Assembly: GCA_029571495.1 (NCBI GenBank)
Contig: JAKPSO010000650.1
Coordinates: 1 to 17,891 of the forward strand
Reading direction: 5' to 3'
Length of the DNA: 17,891 nucleotides
From: Pseudomonadota bacterium
GTDB taxonomy: Bacteria > Pseudomonadota > Gammaproteobacteria > Burkholderiales > Casimicrobiaceae
This document shows, in pieces, positions 1 through 9,100 of the stretch; the stretch's first letter is position 1; every line of letters begins with the position of its first letter. A model generated the notes under the pieces. It did no database searches. It saw only the letters and a program-made list of their open reading frames with translations, and was not told the DNA's origin. The translations under genes and the position numbers were made by a program.

Positions 1-1091
1 CAAACGAGCGCTTCGAGACCGTGCTCGACTCGCTCGACGTGTCGGTGTACGTCAGCGAGCTCTCGACCAATCAACTGCTCTTCTGCAACACACGACTGCG
101 CGAGACGTTTCCGGACATCGAAGTAGGCAGGAACGCGAGCCAGTTCGAAGCGGGCTTCACCGAAAGCCCGAGCGCGCGCTACCCCGCGCCGTACTTGTTA
201 ACGTATGAAGGCGAGCCCGGTGAAGTATTCAAGGATGAACTTGAACACCGTGAAAGCGGGCGATGGTTCCTCACGCGAACCCGCGCAGTGCGCTGGGTGG
301 ACGGGCGCATCGCACGCCTGACAACGCTGGGCGACATTACAGACCGCGTCGAAGCCGAACGCATCCGGCAAACCCAGCAAGACAAACTCACACGCACGTC
401 GCGCCTCATGACCGTTGGCGAAATCGCCTCGACGCTTGCACACGAGATCAACCAACCGCTCGCCGCGATCGCGAACTACGTCAACGGTTGCATCAAACGC
501 CTGAAGACCAACGGTGACGTGGACCTCGCGGTGATCGGCGCGATGGAAAAAGCCGACGCACAAGTTGCAAGAGCGGGCGCAATCATCGGCCGCGTGCGTG
601 AGTTCGTGCGTACGCGAGAGCCGCAGCGGCAAGCGCTCGACATCAATTTGCTCGCCTCCGACGTCGTGAAACTCGTGCAAAGCGACGATGAGGAACGCGC
701 GCTGCGCTGCGAACTCGATCTTGCTGAAGACTTGCCGTTGGTGTTCGCCGATCGCATCATGATCGAGCAGGTGTTGGTGAATTTCTTGCGGAACGCGCGC
801 GAGGCGATGCAGCATTTGCCGCCGGAAGAGCGCGTGGCGGTGCTACGGACCGCGCGCCTGAGCGACAGTCACGCGGTCGTCGAGGTCGCGGATCACGGCG
901 TTGGCATCCCGCCCGAAGTTGCGGGGCAACTGTTCTCACCGTTTTTCAGCACCAAGACCGACGGCATGGGCATGGGCCTCAACATTTGCCGTTCTCTGAT
1001 TGAATATCATGAGGGGAACCTCACTTTTAGTGAAAATAGACCCACCGGCACGATTTTCCGGTTTACTTTACCGTTTGACGAAGGGCATTGA
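1..1091 (+). CDS. PAS-domain sensor histidine kinase, 5' incomplete
   Basis: This is the C-terminal part of a sensor kinase that autophosphorylates on histidine and passes phosphate to the response regulator encoded next. The frame is already open at base 3, so the true start lies left of the window; the GTG at 21 is probably an internal valine. Numbering from 21, a PAS-like domain spans about 1-110 and ends in a typical PAC-type tail (LGDITDRVEAE). HisKA follows, with phospho-acceptor H141 in the motif HEINQPLAAI. The HATPase domain has N-box N258 (FLRNAREAM), G1 box DHGVGI at 291-296 and G2 box GMGMGL at 315-320. The HEINQPL form is typical of the FixL/DctB/TtrS type of kinase. All key catalytic residues are present. 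No membrane segment lies in the visible part; the signal sensed cannot be told, because most of the sensory region is outside the window or unrecognised. Confidence 0.93.
   Translation, partial: NERFETVLDSLDVSVYVSELSTNQLLFCNTRLRETFPDIEVGRNASQFEAGFTESPSARYPAPYLLTYEGEPGEVFKDELEHRESGRWFLTRTRAVRWVDGRIARLTTLGDITDRVEAERIRQTQQDKLTRTSRLMTVGEIASTLAHEINQPLAAIANYVNGCIKRLKTNGDVDLAVIGAMEKADAQVARAGAIIGRVREFVRTREPQRQALDINLLASDVVKLVQSDDEERALRCELDLAEDLPLVFADRIMIEQVLVNFLRNAREAMQHLPPEERVAVLRTARLSDSHAVVEVADHGVGIPPEVAGQLFSPFFSTKTDGMGMGLNICRSLIEYHEGNLTFSENRPTGTIFRFTLPFDEGH
1081..1085 (+). promoter_or_regulatory. Ribosome binding site of the response regulator gene
   Basis: The purine run AAGGG ends 5 nt before the ATG at 1091, inside the 3' end of the kinase gene. 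Together with the TGATG stop/start overlap it favours ATG 1091 over the in-frame TTG at 1088. Confidence 0.6.
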
Positions 1092-1711
1092 TGAGCATTC
1101 ATCCTGGAATCGTTTACGTCATCGACGACGACGAAGCGTTTCGCGATTCGGTCGCGTGGTTGTTGCAAACGCACGGCTACCAAGCGCGTCTCTTTCCAAA
1201 TGCCGAGGCCTTTCTGCTTGAGGTCAAGCCCGGCGTCGGCGGCCCGCCGCGCTGCGCCGTGCTCGACGTGCGTATGCCCGGCATGAGCGGCCCGCAGGCG
1301 CAAGAAGCGCTGACCGAACGCGGTATCAAGATGCCAATCATTTTTGTCACCGCACACGCGGACGTTCCGATTGCCGTCACCGCCATCAAGCGCGGCGCGT
1401 TCGATTTCATCGAAAAGCCGTTCGCGGAGGGCGACCTCTTGAAACGCGTGGAAGAAGCCTTGTCGTTCGCCGTGGAGACGCAGGCGCAGCACAGCCAACT
1501 CTCCGGCATCACAGCCCGCTTGGCGTCGCTTTCCGAGCGTGAACGACAAGTGCTCGACGCCGTAGTCTCGGGCAAGATGAACAAGACCATCGCCTACGAT
1601 CTAGACATCAGCATCAAGACCGTCGAAGCCCACCGCGCGCGGGTCATGGAAAAAATGGAAGCGGCATCGCTCGCGCACCTCATTCGCATGGTCGCAATGA
1701 CAGGCGGCTAG
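1091..1711 (+). CDS. FixJ/LuxR-family DNA-binding response regulator
   Basis: A 206-residue transcription regulator, the likely partner of the preceding kinase. The receiver domain (about 5-120) has acidic pocket D12/D13, phospho-acceptor D59 in LDVRMPGMSG, switch T87 and K109 in EKPF. A LuxR-type helix-turn-helix spans about 146-190, starting LSERERQVLDAVVSGKMNK and running through the recognition helix region SIKTVEAHRARVMEKM. Length and order match the FixJ/TtrR/NodW group. The ATG shares its A with the TGA of the kinase gene, so the two are translationally coupled and form a complete two-component system. Target genes are unknown; trxB begins only 48 nt downstream on the same strand and could be co-transcribed or controlled by it, but I see no binding site that proves this. 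Confidence 0.94.
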   Translation: MSIHPGIVYVIDDDEAFRDSVAWLLQTHGYQARLFPNAEAFLLEVKPGVGGPPRCAVLDVRMPGMSGPQAQEALTERGIKMPIIFVTAHADVPIAVTAIKRGAFDFIEKPFAEGDLLKRVEEALSFAVETQAQHSQLSGITARLASLSERERQVLDAVVSGKMNKTIAYDLDISIKTVEAHRARVMEKMEAASLAHLIRMVAMTGG

Positions 1712-1759
1712 GCCGGCCTGGTTCGCAACCTGCACTCAATTCAAATTACGCAAAGCATC

Positions 1760-2719
1760 ATGTCCACTCCTCGCCATTGTCCCCTCCTCATTCTCGGTTC
1801 CGGCCCTGCGGGTTACACCGCTGCGGTTTACGCCGCGCGCGCCAACTTAAAGCCCGTGTTGATCACGGGTTTGCAAATGGGCGGTCAGCTCACGATCACG
1901 ACCGAGGTCGATAACTGGCCAGCCGATGTGGACGGCGTGCAGGGGCCGGAGCTCATGGAGCGCTTTCAAAAACACGCGGAACGTTTCGGCACGGAAATCA
2001 TTTTCGATCACATTCACACGACATTTCTCAACGAAACACCGAAACGCCTGATTGGTGACAGCGGCGAATACACCTGTGATGCGCTGATCGTGGCGACGGG
2101 TGCGTCAGCCAAATACCTTGGCTTGCCCAGCGAAGAGAAGTACAGCGGCAAAGGCGTCTCGGCCTGCGCCACCTGCGACGGCTTTTTCTATAAGAATCAG
2201 GACGTCATCGTGGTTGGCGGCGGCAATACGGCGGTCGAAGAAGCGCTGTACTTGTCGAACATCGCGAAGACGGTGACCGTCGTGCATCGTCGCAACAAAT
2301 TCAAAGCCGAAGCCATCATGATTGATCGACTGCTGGCCAAGACCAAGGACGGCGGCAACATGCGCGTAATCTGGGATCACTACGTAGACGAAGTCTTGGG
2401 CGACGCGTCTGGCGTCACTGGCGTGCGCTTGAAGAGCATGCTCGACGGTGCGACGCAGGAAGTCAAAGCGCCGGGTCTCTTCGTCGCCATCGGCCACACG
2501 CCGAACAGCGGCATCTTCGCCGGTCAGCTTGAGATGAACGGCGGCTTCATCAAGGTAAAGACCGGCACCGACGGCGGCGCAACCGCCACCAGCGTTCCCG
2601 GCGTGTTCGCTGCGGGCGACGTCGCCGATCACGTCTATCGTCAAGCCGTAACAAGCGCCGGTACGGGCTGCATGGCCGCGCTGGATGCGCAGGCGTACCT
2701 TGAGGCGCTGCACGGGTAA
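1760..2719 (+). CDS. trxB: Thioredoxin reductase (NADPH)
   Basis: A cytoplasmic flavoenzyme of 319 residues that uses NADPH to reduce oxidised thioredoxin. The FAD-binding glycine motif GSGPAG is at 13-18, the redox-active disulfide is the canonical CATC (C136, C139), the NADPH-binding glycine motif GGGNTA is at 153-158 followed by HRRNKF at 176-181, and the C-terminal FAD motif GVFAAGDV precedes the conserved segment ending in TSAGTGCMAALDAQ. Length and motif order match the low-molecular-weight bacterial TrxB family without any loss. No clear Shine-Dalgarno sequence precedes the ATG, but this start gives the normal N-terminus just before the first beta strand. It lies 48 nt after the response regulator and 95 nt before the Smr gene, all on the same strand. 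Confidence 0.97.
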   Translation: MSTPRHCPLLILGSGPAGYTAAVYAARANLKPVLITGLQMGGQLTITTEVDNWPADVDGVQGPELMERFQKHAERFGTEIIFDHIHTTFLNETPKRLIGDSGEYTCDALIVATGASAKYLGLPSEEKYSGKGVSACATCDGFFYKNQDVIVVGGGNTAVEEALYLSNIAKTVTVVHRRNKFKAEAIMIDRLLAKTKDGGNMRVIWDHYVDEVLGDASGVTGVRLKSMLDGATQEVKAPGLFVAIGHTPNSGIFAGQLEMNGGFIKVKTGTDGGATATSVPGVFAAGDVADHVYRQAVTSAGTGCMAALDAQAYLEALHG

Positions 2720-2814
2720 AGCCCCCCCGTTGGTGTAGAAACGATTCGTTCCCGCAATCGGCAACGTCGCGGGTCCGCCGCTCCTGAACTTCGAGCAACA
2801 TTCAGAGTCAGCGC

Positions 2815-3549
2815 ATGGCTTCAAGCAACGACTTTACTGAACTCGCGTCGCTCCTAAAGCTGGAGCGAAAACAAGCACGCAAGGCTCGCCGCGCTGCCGC
2901 AGTGGCCAGCGCTCCCAGCGTGGCAACAAGCGTGCAGCCAAGCACAGCGTCCGAACCGGAGCGATTCGCCGACCTGTTTCGCCCGTGGCGCGAGTATCGT
3001 GCGCCGGACGTAGGCGACATCGCCCTGTTTCGAGACGCCGTAAAGGATGCGGCGCCCATCGCCAAGCATGGCGCAGCAAACATCAAGCGCGCCAAGCCGA
3101 AACCCATTGCTGCGCAGCGCCACGCGGACGAGCTGGCAGCGTTAACAACGAGCCAACTCGCGATGAATCCAAGCCCTATGAGCTGGGACATCGGCGCCGA
3201 CATCGAAGACGAACAGAGCTACCTACGCGGCGGTGTGAGCCCTGATTTGCTACGCAAACTTCGACGTGGGCAGTGGACGATTAACGCCGAAATTGATTTA
3301 CACAACCACACACAGGATGAAGCGCACGAAGCGCTAATGAACTTCATGCGCATCGCCCGCGTGGCGGGCCACCGATGCGTGCGCATCATCCACGGCAAGG
3401 GCCTGTCCAGCCACCAGAAAATCCCTGTCCTTCGCAACAAAGTGCGCCGCTGGTTGCAGCAAAAAGACGAAGTCTTGGCCTATTGCGAACCTCGCCCGAA
3501 CGGTGGCGGCAGTGGCGCGGTGTTGGTGTTGCTCAGCGGACTACGCTAG
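2815..3549 (+). CDS. Smr-domain protein (putative endonuclease)
   Basis: A 244-residue protein with an Smr (small MutS-related) domain in its C-terminal third. Smr domains are nicking endonucleases or nucleic-acid binders in DNA repair or RNA quality control. Residues 1-130 are basic and low in complexity, with an Ala/Lys/Arg-rich stretch near 17-45. The Smr core runs from about 158 to 243: an IDLHNHT motif at 160-166, HGKG at 193-196, a basic helix VLRNKVRRWLQQ, and the glycine-rich GGGSGAVLVLLSG that closes the domain. The first motif is usually LDLHG; here the glycine is asparagine. Its position behind trxB matches gene order I associate with betaproteobacteria. Its last 17 bp overlap the end of the convergent haloperoxidase gene. 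The start is the first ATG of the frame; no strong ribosome site is visible. Confidence 0.9.
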   Translation: MASSNDFTELASLLKLERKQARKARRAAAVASAPSVATSVQPSTASEPERFADLFRPWREYRAPDVGDIALFRDAVKDAAPIAKHGAANIKRAKPKPIAAQRHADELAALTTSQLAMNPSPMSWDIGADIEDEQSYLRGGVSPDLLRKLRRGQWTINAEIDLHNHTQDEAHEALMNFMRIARVAGHRCVRIIHGKGLSSHQKIPVLRNKVRRWLQQKDEVLAYCEPRPNGGGSGAVLVLLSGLR

Positions 3550-4885
3550 AGCCATAGCGTTCGAGGACGCGCGTTGCCACGCGCCGACCAAGCGCTAATC
3601 CGTCCTCGTTATCGAACCGAAAATGTATCCCCCCGTAAAGTCTGGACATGGCGGCCTCTTCACTCATCGCGTGAAGGGTCGCCGCTTTGTCGGGAAAGTA
3701 GTGCGCCAATACCGTAGCTGCAGCGCCGCTAAAAGCGGCGTGACCAGAAACGTAACTGGGGAACGCAGGCGTCAGTATTAACGGGGCAAAACTGACGCCG
3801 AGTAGTTTTTTGGCAGCAGTTACTGGTCGCATGCTCCAGTACGCGTACTTCGCATCCCACGCGGCCACGAAGGCATCGGCGAGTGCGAGATTGAGTAGTG
3901 TGAAAAGTTTAACGACGCCTTTGTCCGATACAGTGCTCTGACTAAGCAAATCGAGCGCAATCAAATTCCAATGACCCGGCGGAGTTACCGTTCCGCGACC
4001 ATCAGCCCAGAGCAGTGCGATTCGCCTCTGCTGGCCGCTTAGTTTTTCCGGACTGAAGCTCACGACTTCGCGCAGCGCTTCAATGTAAACATCCGTCGCG
4101 AAGTCCGGGGGCGTGGGCCGGAACTCGGACGCTCTTTCAAGTGACCACGTACGCCACCCCGGGGCGAAAGGTTCCTCCGGAGGGTAATAGAAATAAGGCG
4201 CCGTCGGCTCCCAACTTCCCGGGCCGTAATATCGGCCCTCCCCGTAGTATTCGAGATTCGATCCGTTCCATCCCTTGGCCGCGCCATCACTTTCAGCGTA
4301 CTGTACGGCGGCTTCGCCAACAATTTGCCCTACGCTGAGCCATCTCGATTTGTCCTCGGAATGACTAACTCCGATCGATGTGTTGGCGGCAAACGCCAGT
4401 CGATAAACAGCGCGATCAAAGTTGTTGCCTTCCGCAACAAACAAATAACGGACAGTGCGGGCCGCCGCCGCGCTTACCGCCAGCCACTCGGCATCTGCAA
4501 TGCAGGACTTGCCACCACAACGTTGACGCGTATACACCGTCGCGTCGTGCATCGCCGCGTGCAGAATTGCTAGCGCACGCGCCGCTCGATTCGGGGAAGT
4601 CTTATGCTTCACAAATAAATCCGTCGCCAACTTTGTCCACGCAAGTGTTGGTCGTACAACGTTCGGGGACTGAAGAGCGACTGGCACGCTAGTAGGGGCC
4701 GACAACGGACTTTCAGCAGCAGGCGAAACGTAGGGAACGCGGCCAGCTGCCGCAGCGTCGAGCCGAATCAGCGATGCCGGGGTCAGCGGCAATACAAACT
4801 CTTCCGCATACACGGCACCAACCAAGAACGTGGAAATCAAAGCCGCGGTGAAGATCCTTGGCACGCAGGCTACGCGTTCCATCAT
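3533..4885 (-). CDS. Vanadium-dependent haloperoxidase-like (PAP2 superfamily) exported protein
   Basis: A 450-residue protein with a signal peptide (about 1-27, ending VYA), so it should act outside the cytoplasm. Vanadium haloperoxidases use H2O2 to oxidise halides; the same fold serves acid phosphatases. Candidate vanadate-pocket residues follow the family order: K346 and R353 in KYAYWSMRP, S380-G381-H382 in PSYVSGHAAFSG (H382 the acid/base), then R415 and H421 in SRLYGGIHFRFDN, H421 being the expected axial vanadium ligand. TPPGHWN at 301-307 is also typical. Two cysteines (C123, C128) could form a disulfide. The ATG overlaps the ankyrin-gene stop as ATGA, with AAGG 6 nt upstream; a second ATG follows directly. 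This is the last gene of the coupled cluster, and its tail overlaps the convergent Smr gene. The pocket looks complete, but haloperoxidase versus phosphatase activity cannot be decided by reading. Confidence 0.88.
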   Translation of the reverse strand: MMERVACVPRIFTAALISTFLVGAVYAEEFVLPLTPASLIRLDAAAAGRVPYVSPAAESPLSAPTSVPVALQSPNVVRPTLAWTKLATDLFVKHKTSPNRAARALAILHAAMHDATVYTRQRCGGKSCIADAEWLAVSAAAARTVRYLFVAEGNNFDRAVYRLAFAANTSIGVSHSEDKSRWLSVGQIVGEAAVQYAESDGAAKGWNGSNLEYYGEGRYYGPGSWEPTAPYFYYPPEEPFAPGWRTWSLERASEFRPTPPDFATDVYIEALREVVSFSPEKLSGQQRRIALLWADGRGTVTPPGHWNLIALDLLSQSTVSDKGVVKLFTLLNLALADAFVAAWDAKYAYWSMRPVTAAKKLLGVSFAPLILTPAFPSYVSGHAAFSGAAATVLAHYFPDKAATLHAMSEEAAMSRLYGGIHFRFDNEDGLALGRRVATRVLERYGSSVVR

Positions 4886-5556
4886 TGCCTGCCTTCGGTC
4901 AGCAAACGAGCGATCTCAAGATGTGCCCCGCGACGCGCCTCTCCCGCAGCATCGACACGCCGCATGCGCCACAGAACTTCGTTCGCGTCAGGCCGCGACG
5001 CATCCAACAACGCTCGAACGATCTCAACATTGCCAGCGCGAGCGGCAATGACCAGCGGGGAGCGTCCCGAACGATCACTCTCGTGAGGACTCGCCCCTGC
5101 CGCAAGCAATGCCTTGACCACACCAACTTCGCCGCCGTACGCAGCTGCTACGAGAGGCGACATGCGGTCGCCTGCTTTAGGCGTAGCCAACGCGCCTTCA
5201 CTAAGCAGCAATTTGCACGCATTGAGCCGGCCACCGTATGCAGCCACGACCAAAGCGCGCTCACCACGACCATCGACAGCGTCGATGCCGGCGCCCGCAC
5301 GAACAAGTGTTGTCATCACGGCGACATTGCCGCTCGCTGCCGCTTGCACAAGCGCCACACCTCCATTGGCGCGGACGGAAACTTCGTTCACGTCCACGCG
5401 CAGGTCAATGAGGCGCTGGACACGGGCCACGTCGCCCTGCGCGGCAGCGAGCACCAATGCATCTAAATTCGTCAATTCCGCGGCCATCGCAGAAAGCGGG
5501 TCACAGAGCAGGAACGCGAGGAACAGGCGCGTTGGAGAAACGGGCAACGGCTTCAC
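4882..5556 (-). CDS. Exported ankyrin-repeat protein
   Basis: A 224-residue protein with a short signal peptide (hydrophobic core about 11-24, probable cut after SAMA near residue 26), so it is probably periplasmic. About five ankyrin repeats follow between residues 30 and 190, each with the helix pattern A-A-x-x-G-x-x-x-x-V-x-x-L-L-x-x-G-A (for example 134-155 and 167-186), then a degenerate capping repeat ending LEIARLLTEG. Ankyrin repeats bind other proteins and have no catalytic role. The start is GTG, chosen because GTGA overlaps the TGA of the preceding DsbA-like gene and because it opens directly on the signal peptide. No strong Shine-Dalgarno sequence is seen, so translation probably depends on coupling. 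Its own stop overlaps the haloperoxidase start by 4 nt, which suggests the haloperoxidase is its binding partner; this is inference. Confidence 0.9.
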   Translation of the reverse strand: MKPLPVSPTRLFLAFLLCDPLSAMAAELTNLDALVLAAAQGDVARVQRLIDLRVDVNEVSVRANGGVALVQAAASGNVAVMTTLVRAGAGIDAVDGRGERALVVAAYGGRLNACKLLLSEGALATPKAGDRMSPLVAAAYGGEVGVVKALLAAGASPHESDRSGRSPLVIAARAGNVEIVRALLDASRPDANEVLWRMRRVDAAGEARRGAHLEIARLLTEGRQ

Positions 5557-6149
5557 TTCGTCGATGGCACCGTCGATCGCGCGGCGGTCGCTCCCCGCTT
5601 AAAATCAATGATGCTCTCAAACGTCGCCATCTCTTGCACGCCTTCAAGTCGCAGACCGTCGATAAAGAACGTCGGGGTCGCACGGACTTTGAGCGCTTGC
5701 GAGACTGCCGCGTCATCTTGAAGTTGCCTCGCTGCCGTCCCGTCGGCCAATGCAGCGCGAAGCAAACCTCCATCAATCGACGAGGCGCCAACTGTCATTG
5801 AGCCAATCAACTCGATGTCCGTGCGAGCAGCCGTTCGTCCAAAAATAATGTCGTGCGCCTCCCAAAATTTCCCCTGCGCTTGAGCCGCTGCAGCAACCAA
5901 GTGAGGCCGCCGTGCCTCGGCTGTATCCGAAAGCGGAAAATGCCTAAAGACGATTCGTACGTCGTTGGGATACTTGCGCCGCAACTGATCGAGCTGTTTG
6001 TTTGCTGTAGCACAATACGGGCAAGTGAATGAAGAAAACACCATGATCGTCACCGGCGCGTCGTCGCGGCCCCAAGGCTCCGCACGCGCCACGCCGAGCG
6101 TGACCATCGCGTACCAAGCGATCACGAATAACCAACTAACCCACTTCAT
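5553..6149 (-). CDS. DsbA-like periplasmic thiol:disulfide oxidoreductase
   Basis: A 198-residue thioredoxin-fold protein of the DsbA/Thioredoxin_4 type, exported by a signal peptide (about 1-23, ending ARA). The active site is CPYC (C43, C46) in SSFTCPYCATAN, and the cis-proline loop is TPT with P159 in RATPTFFIDG. The segment VRIVFRHFPL and the later GKFWEAHDIIF are typical of the family. Such enzymes make or rearrange disulfides in exported proteins. The ATG overlaps the TGA of the giant gene as ATGA and has a perfect GGAGG 7 nt upstream; its TGA overlaps the GTG of the ankyrin gene. Its place directly behind a giant exported protein with mostly paired cysteines makes that protein, or the haloperoxidase, a plausible client. 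A reductive or isomerase role is also possible. Confidence 0.93.
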   Translation of the reverse strand: MKWVSWLFVIAWYAMVTLGVARAEPWGRDDAPVTIMVFSSFTCPYCATANKQLDQLRRKYPNDVRIVFRHFPLSDTAEARRPHLVAAAAQAQGKFWEAHDIIFGRTAARTDIELIGSMTVGASSIDGGLLRAALADGTAARQLQDDAAVSQALKVRATPTFFIDGLRLEGVQEMATFESIIDFKRGATAARSTVPSTK

Positions 6150-9100
6150 GGATGAACCTCCAAATTCCGCGCTACCACGTTCGGCTTCGGTGGCAGCGCA
6201 TCGGTACCCACACGTAGCCGCTGCGCTTTCAAATCGGAAGATGGCGCTTGCGCCTTGCCCACGGGCACTTTCGGTAGTTGCCCCTCATTTGCTGAGGAAA
6301 CGGGAGGCAACAACCGGAGCGGCTGCGTCGAATCTGAGCTCAGTCCTTCCGGAATCATCACGAATCTCGGCAAGGAGCTGAGTGGGCCCCGCTTCGCCTG
6401 AAGAGTGAACGGCACGCCAGCGGGTAACGCAGGGAACGTGTAGAGCCCGTCGGCGTTGCTATCCGCGCATTTTCTGATGGGACGACTGACGCCGTCATGG
6501 TAAAGATTCAAACCATCATCGTAGTCCGCACAGACCGTTGCACCCGACGCTGGCTCATCGGCTATGTCAAGTACATACCCTCCAAATGTCGCAACTGGGC
6601 CGAGGGTCAACGCGACACCGGTGACGCTCGAACCCGCCGGAACAGTCACCAGAATTGGCTGCGAATATCGCTCCACGGTCCGGTCATACGCACGGATTTC
6701 AATTGGCGTATCGTACGCCTCGAAATTGGTGACTGCAAAGCGACCTGTCCAGTAGTCCGTCCAAGCAAAGCGCCAGTATCCGTTCGCATGCGCGAACAAA
6801 TCAACGCCAACATCACTTTGGCCGGTGATCGGAATCCCACCAAATTTGTACACCTGCCCCGATACCCGTCCAACAGCAGGCGCGAAATCCAGCGTGAGAC
6901 TTTGCGCTATGCCGTCGACAATTGGAACAGACCAGCGCGACAGAATTTCGCCCGGCAAAGTCGGAGTTTGAGCGAAAGCGTTAAATGGCCCAACAACTTC
7001 GGCCGTGATGACGCCGTTGACATCGGTACTCAAGTGACGCCCCCCGAGGTCATCGAACAAATCAATGTAAGTTCCCAATGGCGCGGGCGTGCCATCGCTC
7101 AGTCGCACAACGAGCGTTAGCGTCGTCATGGACGGCAACGATATGTCCTCGGCGGTGACACTCGAAGCACCCGGAACATTGACTGTCTTACCTAACAGCA
7201 CAGACCCGCGCTCACTGATTACCTTAACGGACGTCGAACCCGTCGGGACGCCGCCGTAGCTGTACACGCCATCACTGTTGGTCACGACACGTACGCGCAG
7301 ACTTAGCGGCTGCGACGAAGTCACTTCGACGAGACGTCCGGACGCCGCGCCGCCAGACGCGCGAAGTACTCTACCCGTGACGTTCGCACCTAGCCACGGA
7401 GAGACTGTCCCGGCAAATCCATTAACGTCAACACTCAGCCTGTACGCGCCAAGCGCGCGAAGACCTGTCTCATGCGCTTGCACGGCGATCGTATACGGCC
7501 CAGCGTAAGTTGCGTCTACGCTGGGCGGCGCACTGAACACCGAAACGTTTTGGCCGATCGCCCCAGAGCTTACTAAGAGCCCTTGCGAATCGTAAATAGC
7601 GATGGCCGCGGATGGCAAAGCGGCGGCTAGGGATCTGGTCTCGCCAACAAAGTTGACGGTGAAGTTATCTCCAGCCTTCACCACTACTTCGTATATTCGG
7701 CGCTCGCCTTCAAACGTCAGCGCACCCGTTTGGTCGATCATTTGAGAAATCGGCAACCCGACTGGCACGGTACTTCCATCGTCCGCCGTCGTCACGACGC
7801 CCGTTGTGTGCACACGTCTCCAGTACGTATCGGCGCGGGGATGAACCACAAATTCGAAGGGGCCCTCCGGAATTGCCTGCGCCAATACTCTGCCCAACGC
7901 GTCCGTTGTTCCCGCAATACGACTACCCCGTGCATCAATGACGTATACAGTCGCGTTCACAAGTGGTTGGCTCAGGTCCACGTCGCGCACCGTCACATGT
8001 AGCGAGGTCATAACCCGCATCGCAATGGTCACAGCCTTGGTTTCACCGTTGTTGCTAAGCACGCCGGAAATCGTTCGTTGGAAGAACGGATCTGCTGTCG
8101 CTTGGTAAACATAATCGGCTGGTACGCGCGGATCTCTCACCCGTATCGTGTACTCGCCGGTCGGCACATTCGCAATGACCAAGCCGCCCTGCGCATTCGT
8201 GCGTCCCGCCACCAATTCTGCGCCACGGGAGGCAGACGTGATGTAGACAATGGCATCAGTCACCGGCGCACCACTGGCCGTGGTCACGTTCAGATTGATG
8301 GTACCGAGCCCGAACAGGGTTACATTTTGGACACTCGCCTGTCCGTCGTTTACTGTGACCGCGACAACGCTTTTCCCGCCCGAGACCGGGTCGGTCACAG
8401 AGAGCGAATAATTGCCTATGGGCAACGCCGCAAAGTTAAACCGTCCTAAGCTATCGGTCCGCGTTGACCGCCTCACGTCGCGCTTTCCCTTGTGCTGCGA
8501 ACGGGTTGCCGCCACACAGTCAGCAGCACACTGATCGTACGTTTGCCCAGTGGCCGCCCCAAATATCTCAACGACAGCGTCGACAGTCGCCTCACCGTTG
8601 GCAGTGACAACCGCGCCTACGACCGACCCCGCAGGCTGCAGTCTTACGTCTGTCACAGTTACCTCGCCAAGAATAGTGGCAGTATTCGTACGAGAGCCTC
8701 GTAAATCGCTAAAGGTCGACTGCGGATGAGTAGTGTCCACGAGTAGGTCATAGGTTCCCGGCGGGAGTCCGGGATAAACATACTTTCCGTCGCTCTCTAT
8801 GGGCACGAAGTGAAAGTCAGGTGACTCCGGGTTGTCAACGGAAAGGTAGAGGCGACCAGTGGTAACGGAAAAGTCGTTGTAGCCGGTAACGGCACCTGTT
8901 AGAACGCCTGAATCAAAGACGACGTTCTGCACAACGGTCGGACTGGTGAGATATGTCTTTGACGGAATTCGTGTCCACGAGTGCCCAGCGTAGTATCCGA
9001 AGCAGATGTCGGCCTGTTGGGCTCGTATCGTCACCGGGGCTCCTTCTGGCATGACCACCGAGTCCTCCGCCGTCAATTGGCCATTCATCGCATAAGTACC

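Noticed and set aside
198..815. Long antisense frames over real genes, for example - 198-815, - 2105-2824, + 4858-5466 and + 6497-7120
   Set aside because: They lie opposite genes with complete motifs and have unfamiliar compositions and no domains. They are frame shadows of GC-rich coding sequence.
1710..1719. Perfect palindrome AGGCCGGCCT at the end of the response regulator gene as a terminator
   Set aside because: It has no loop and no U-run. A 5-bp stem around it is too weak to support a terminator.
2165..2177. Altered active site in thioredoxin reductase
   Set aside because: The motif is the normal CATC with flanking residues intact.
2751..2773. CCCGC...GCGGG stem between trxB and the Smr gene as a terminator or regulatory hairpin
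   Set aside because: Only 5 bp with a 13-nt loop and no U-run; expected by chance in GC-rich sequence.
6146..6500. LPXTG, autotransporter or PEP-CTERM ending of the giant protein
   Set aside because: The last 50 residues are polar with no sorting motif, no closing hydrophobic helix and no barrel-like strands.
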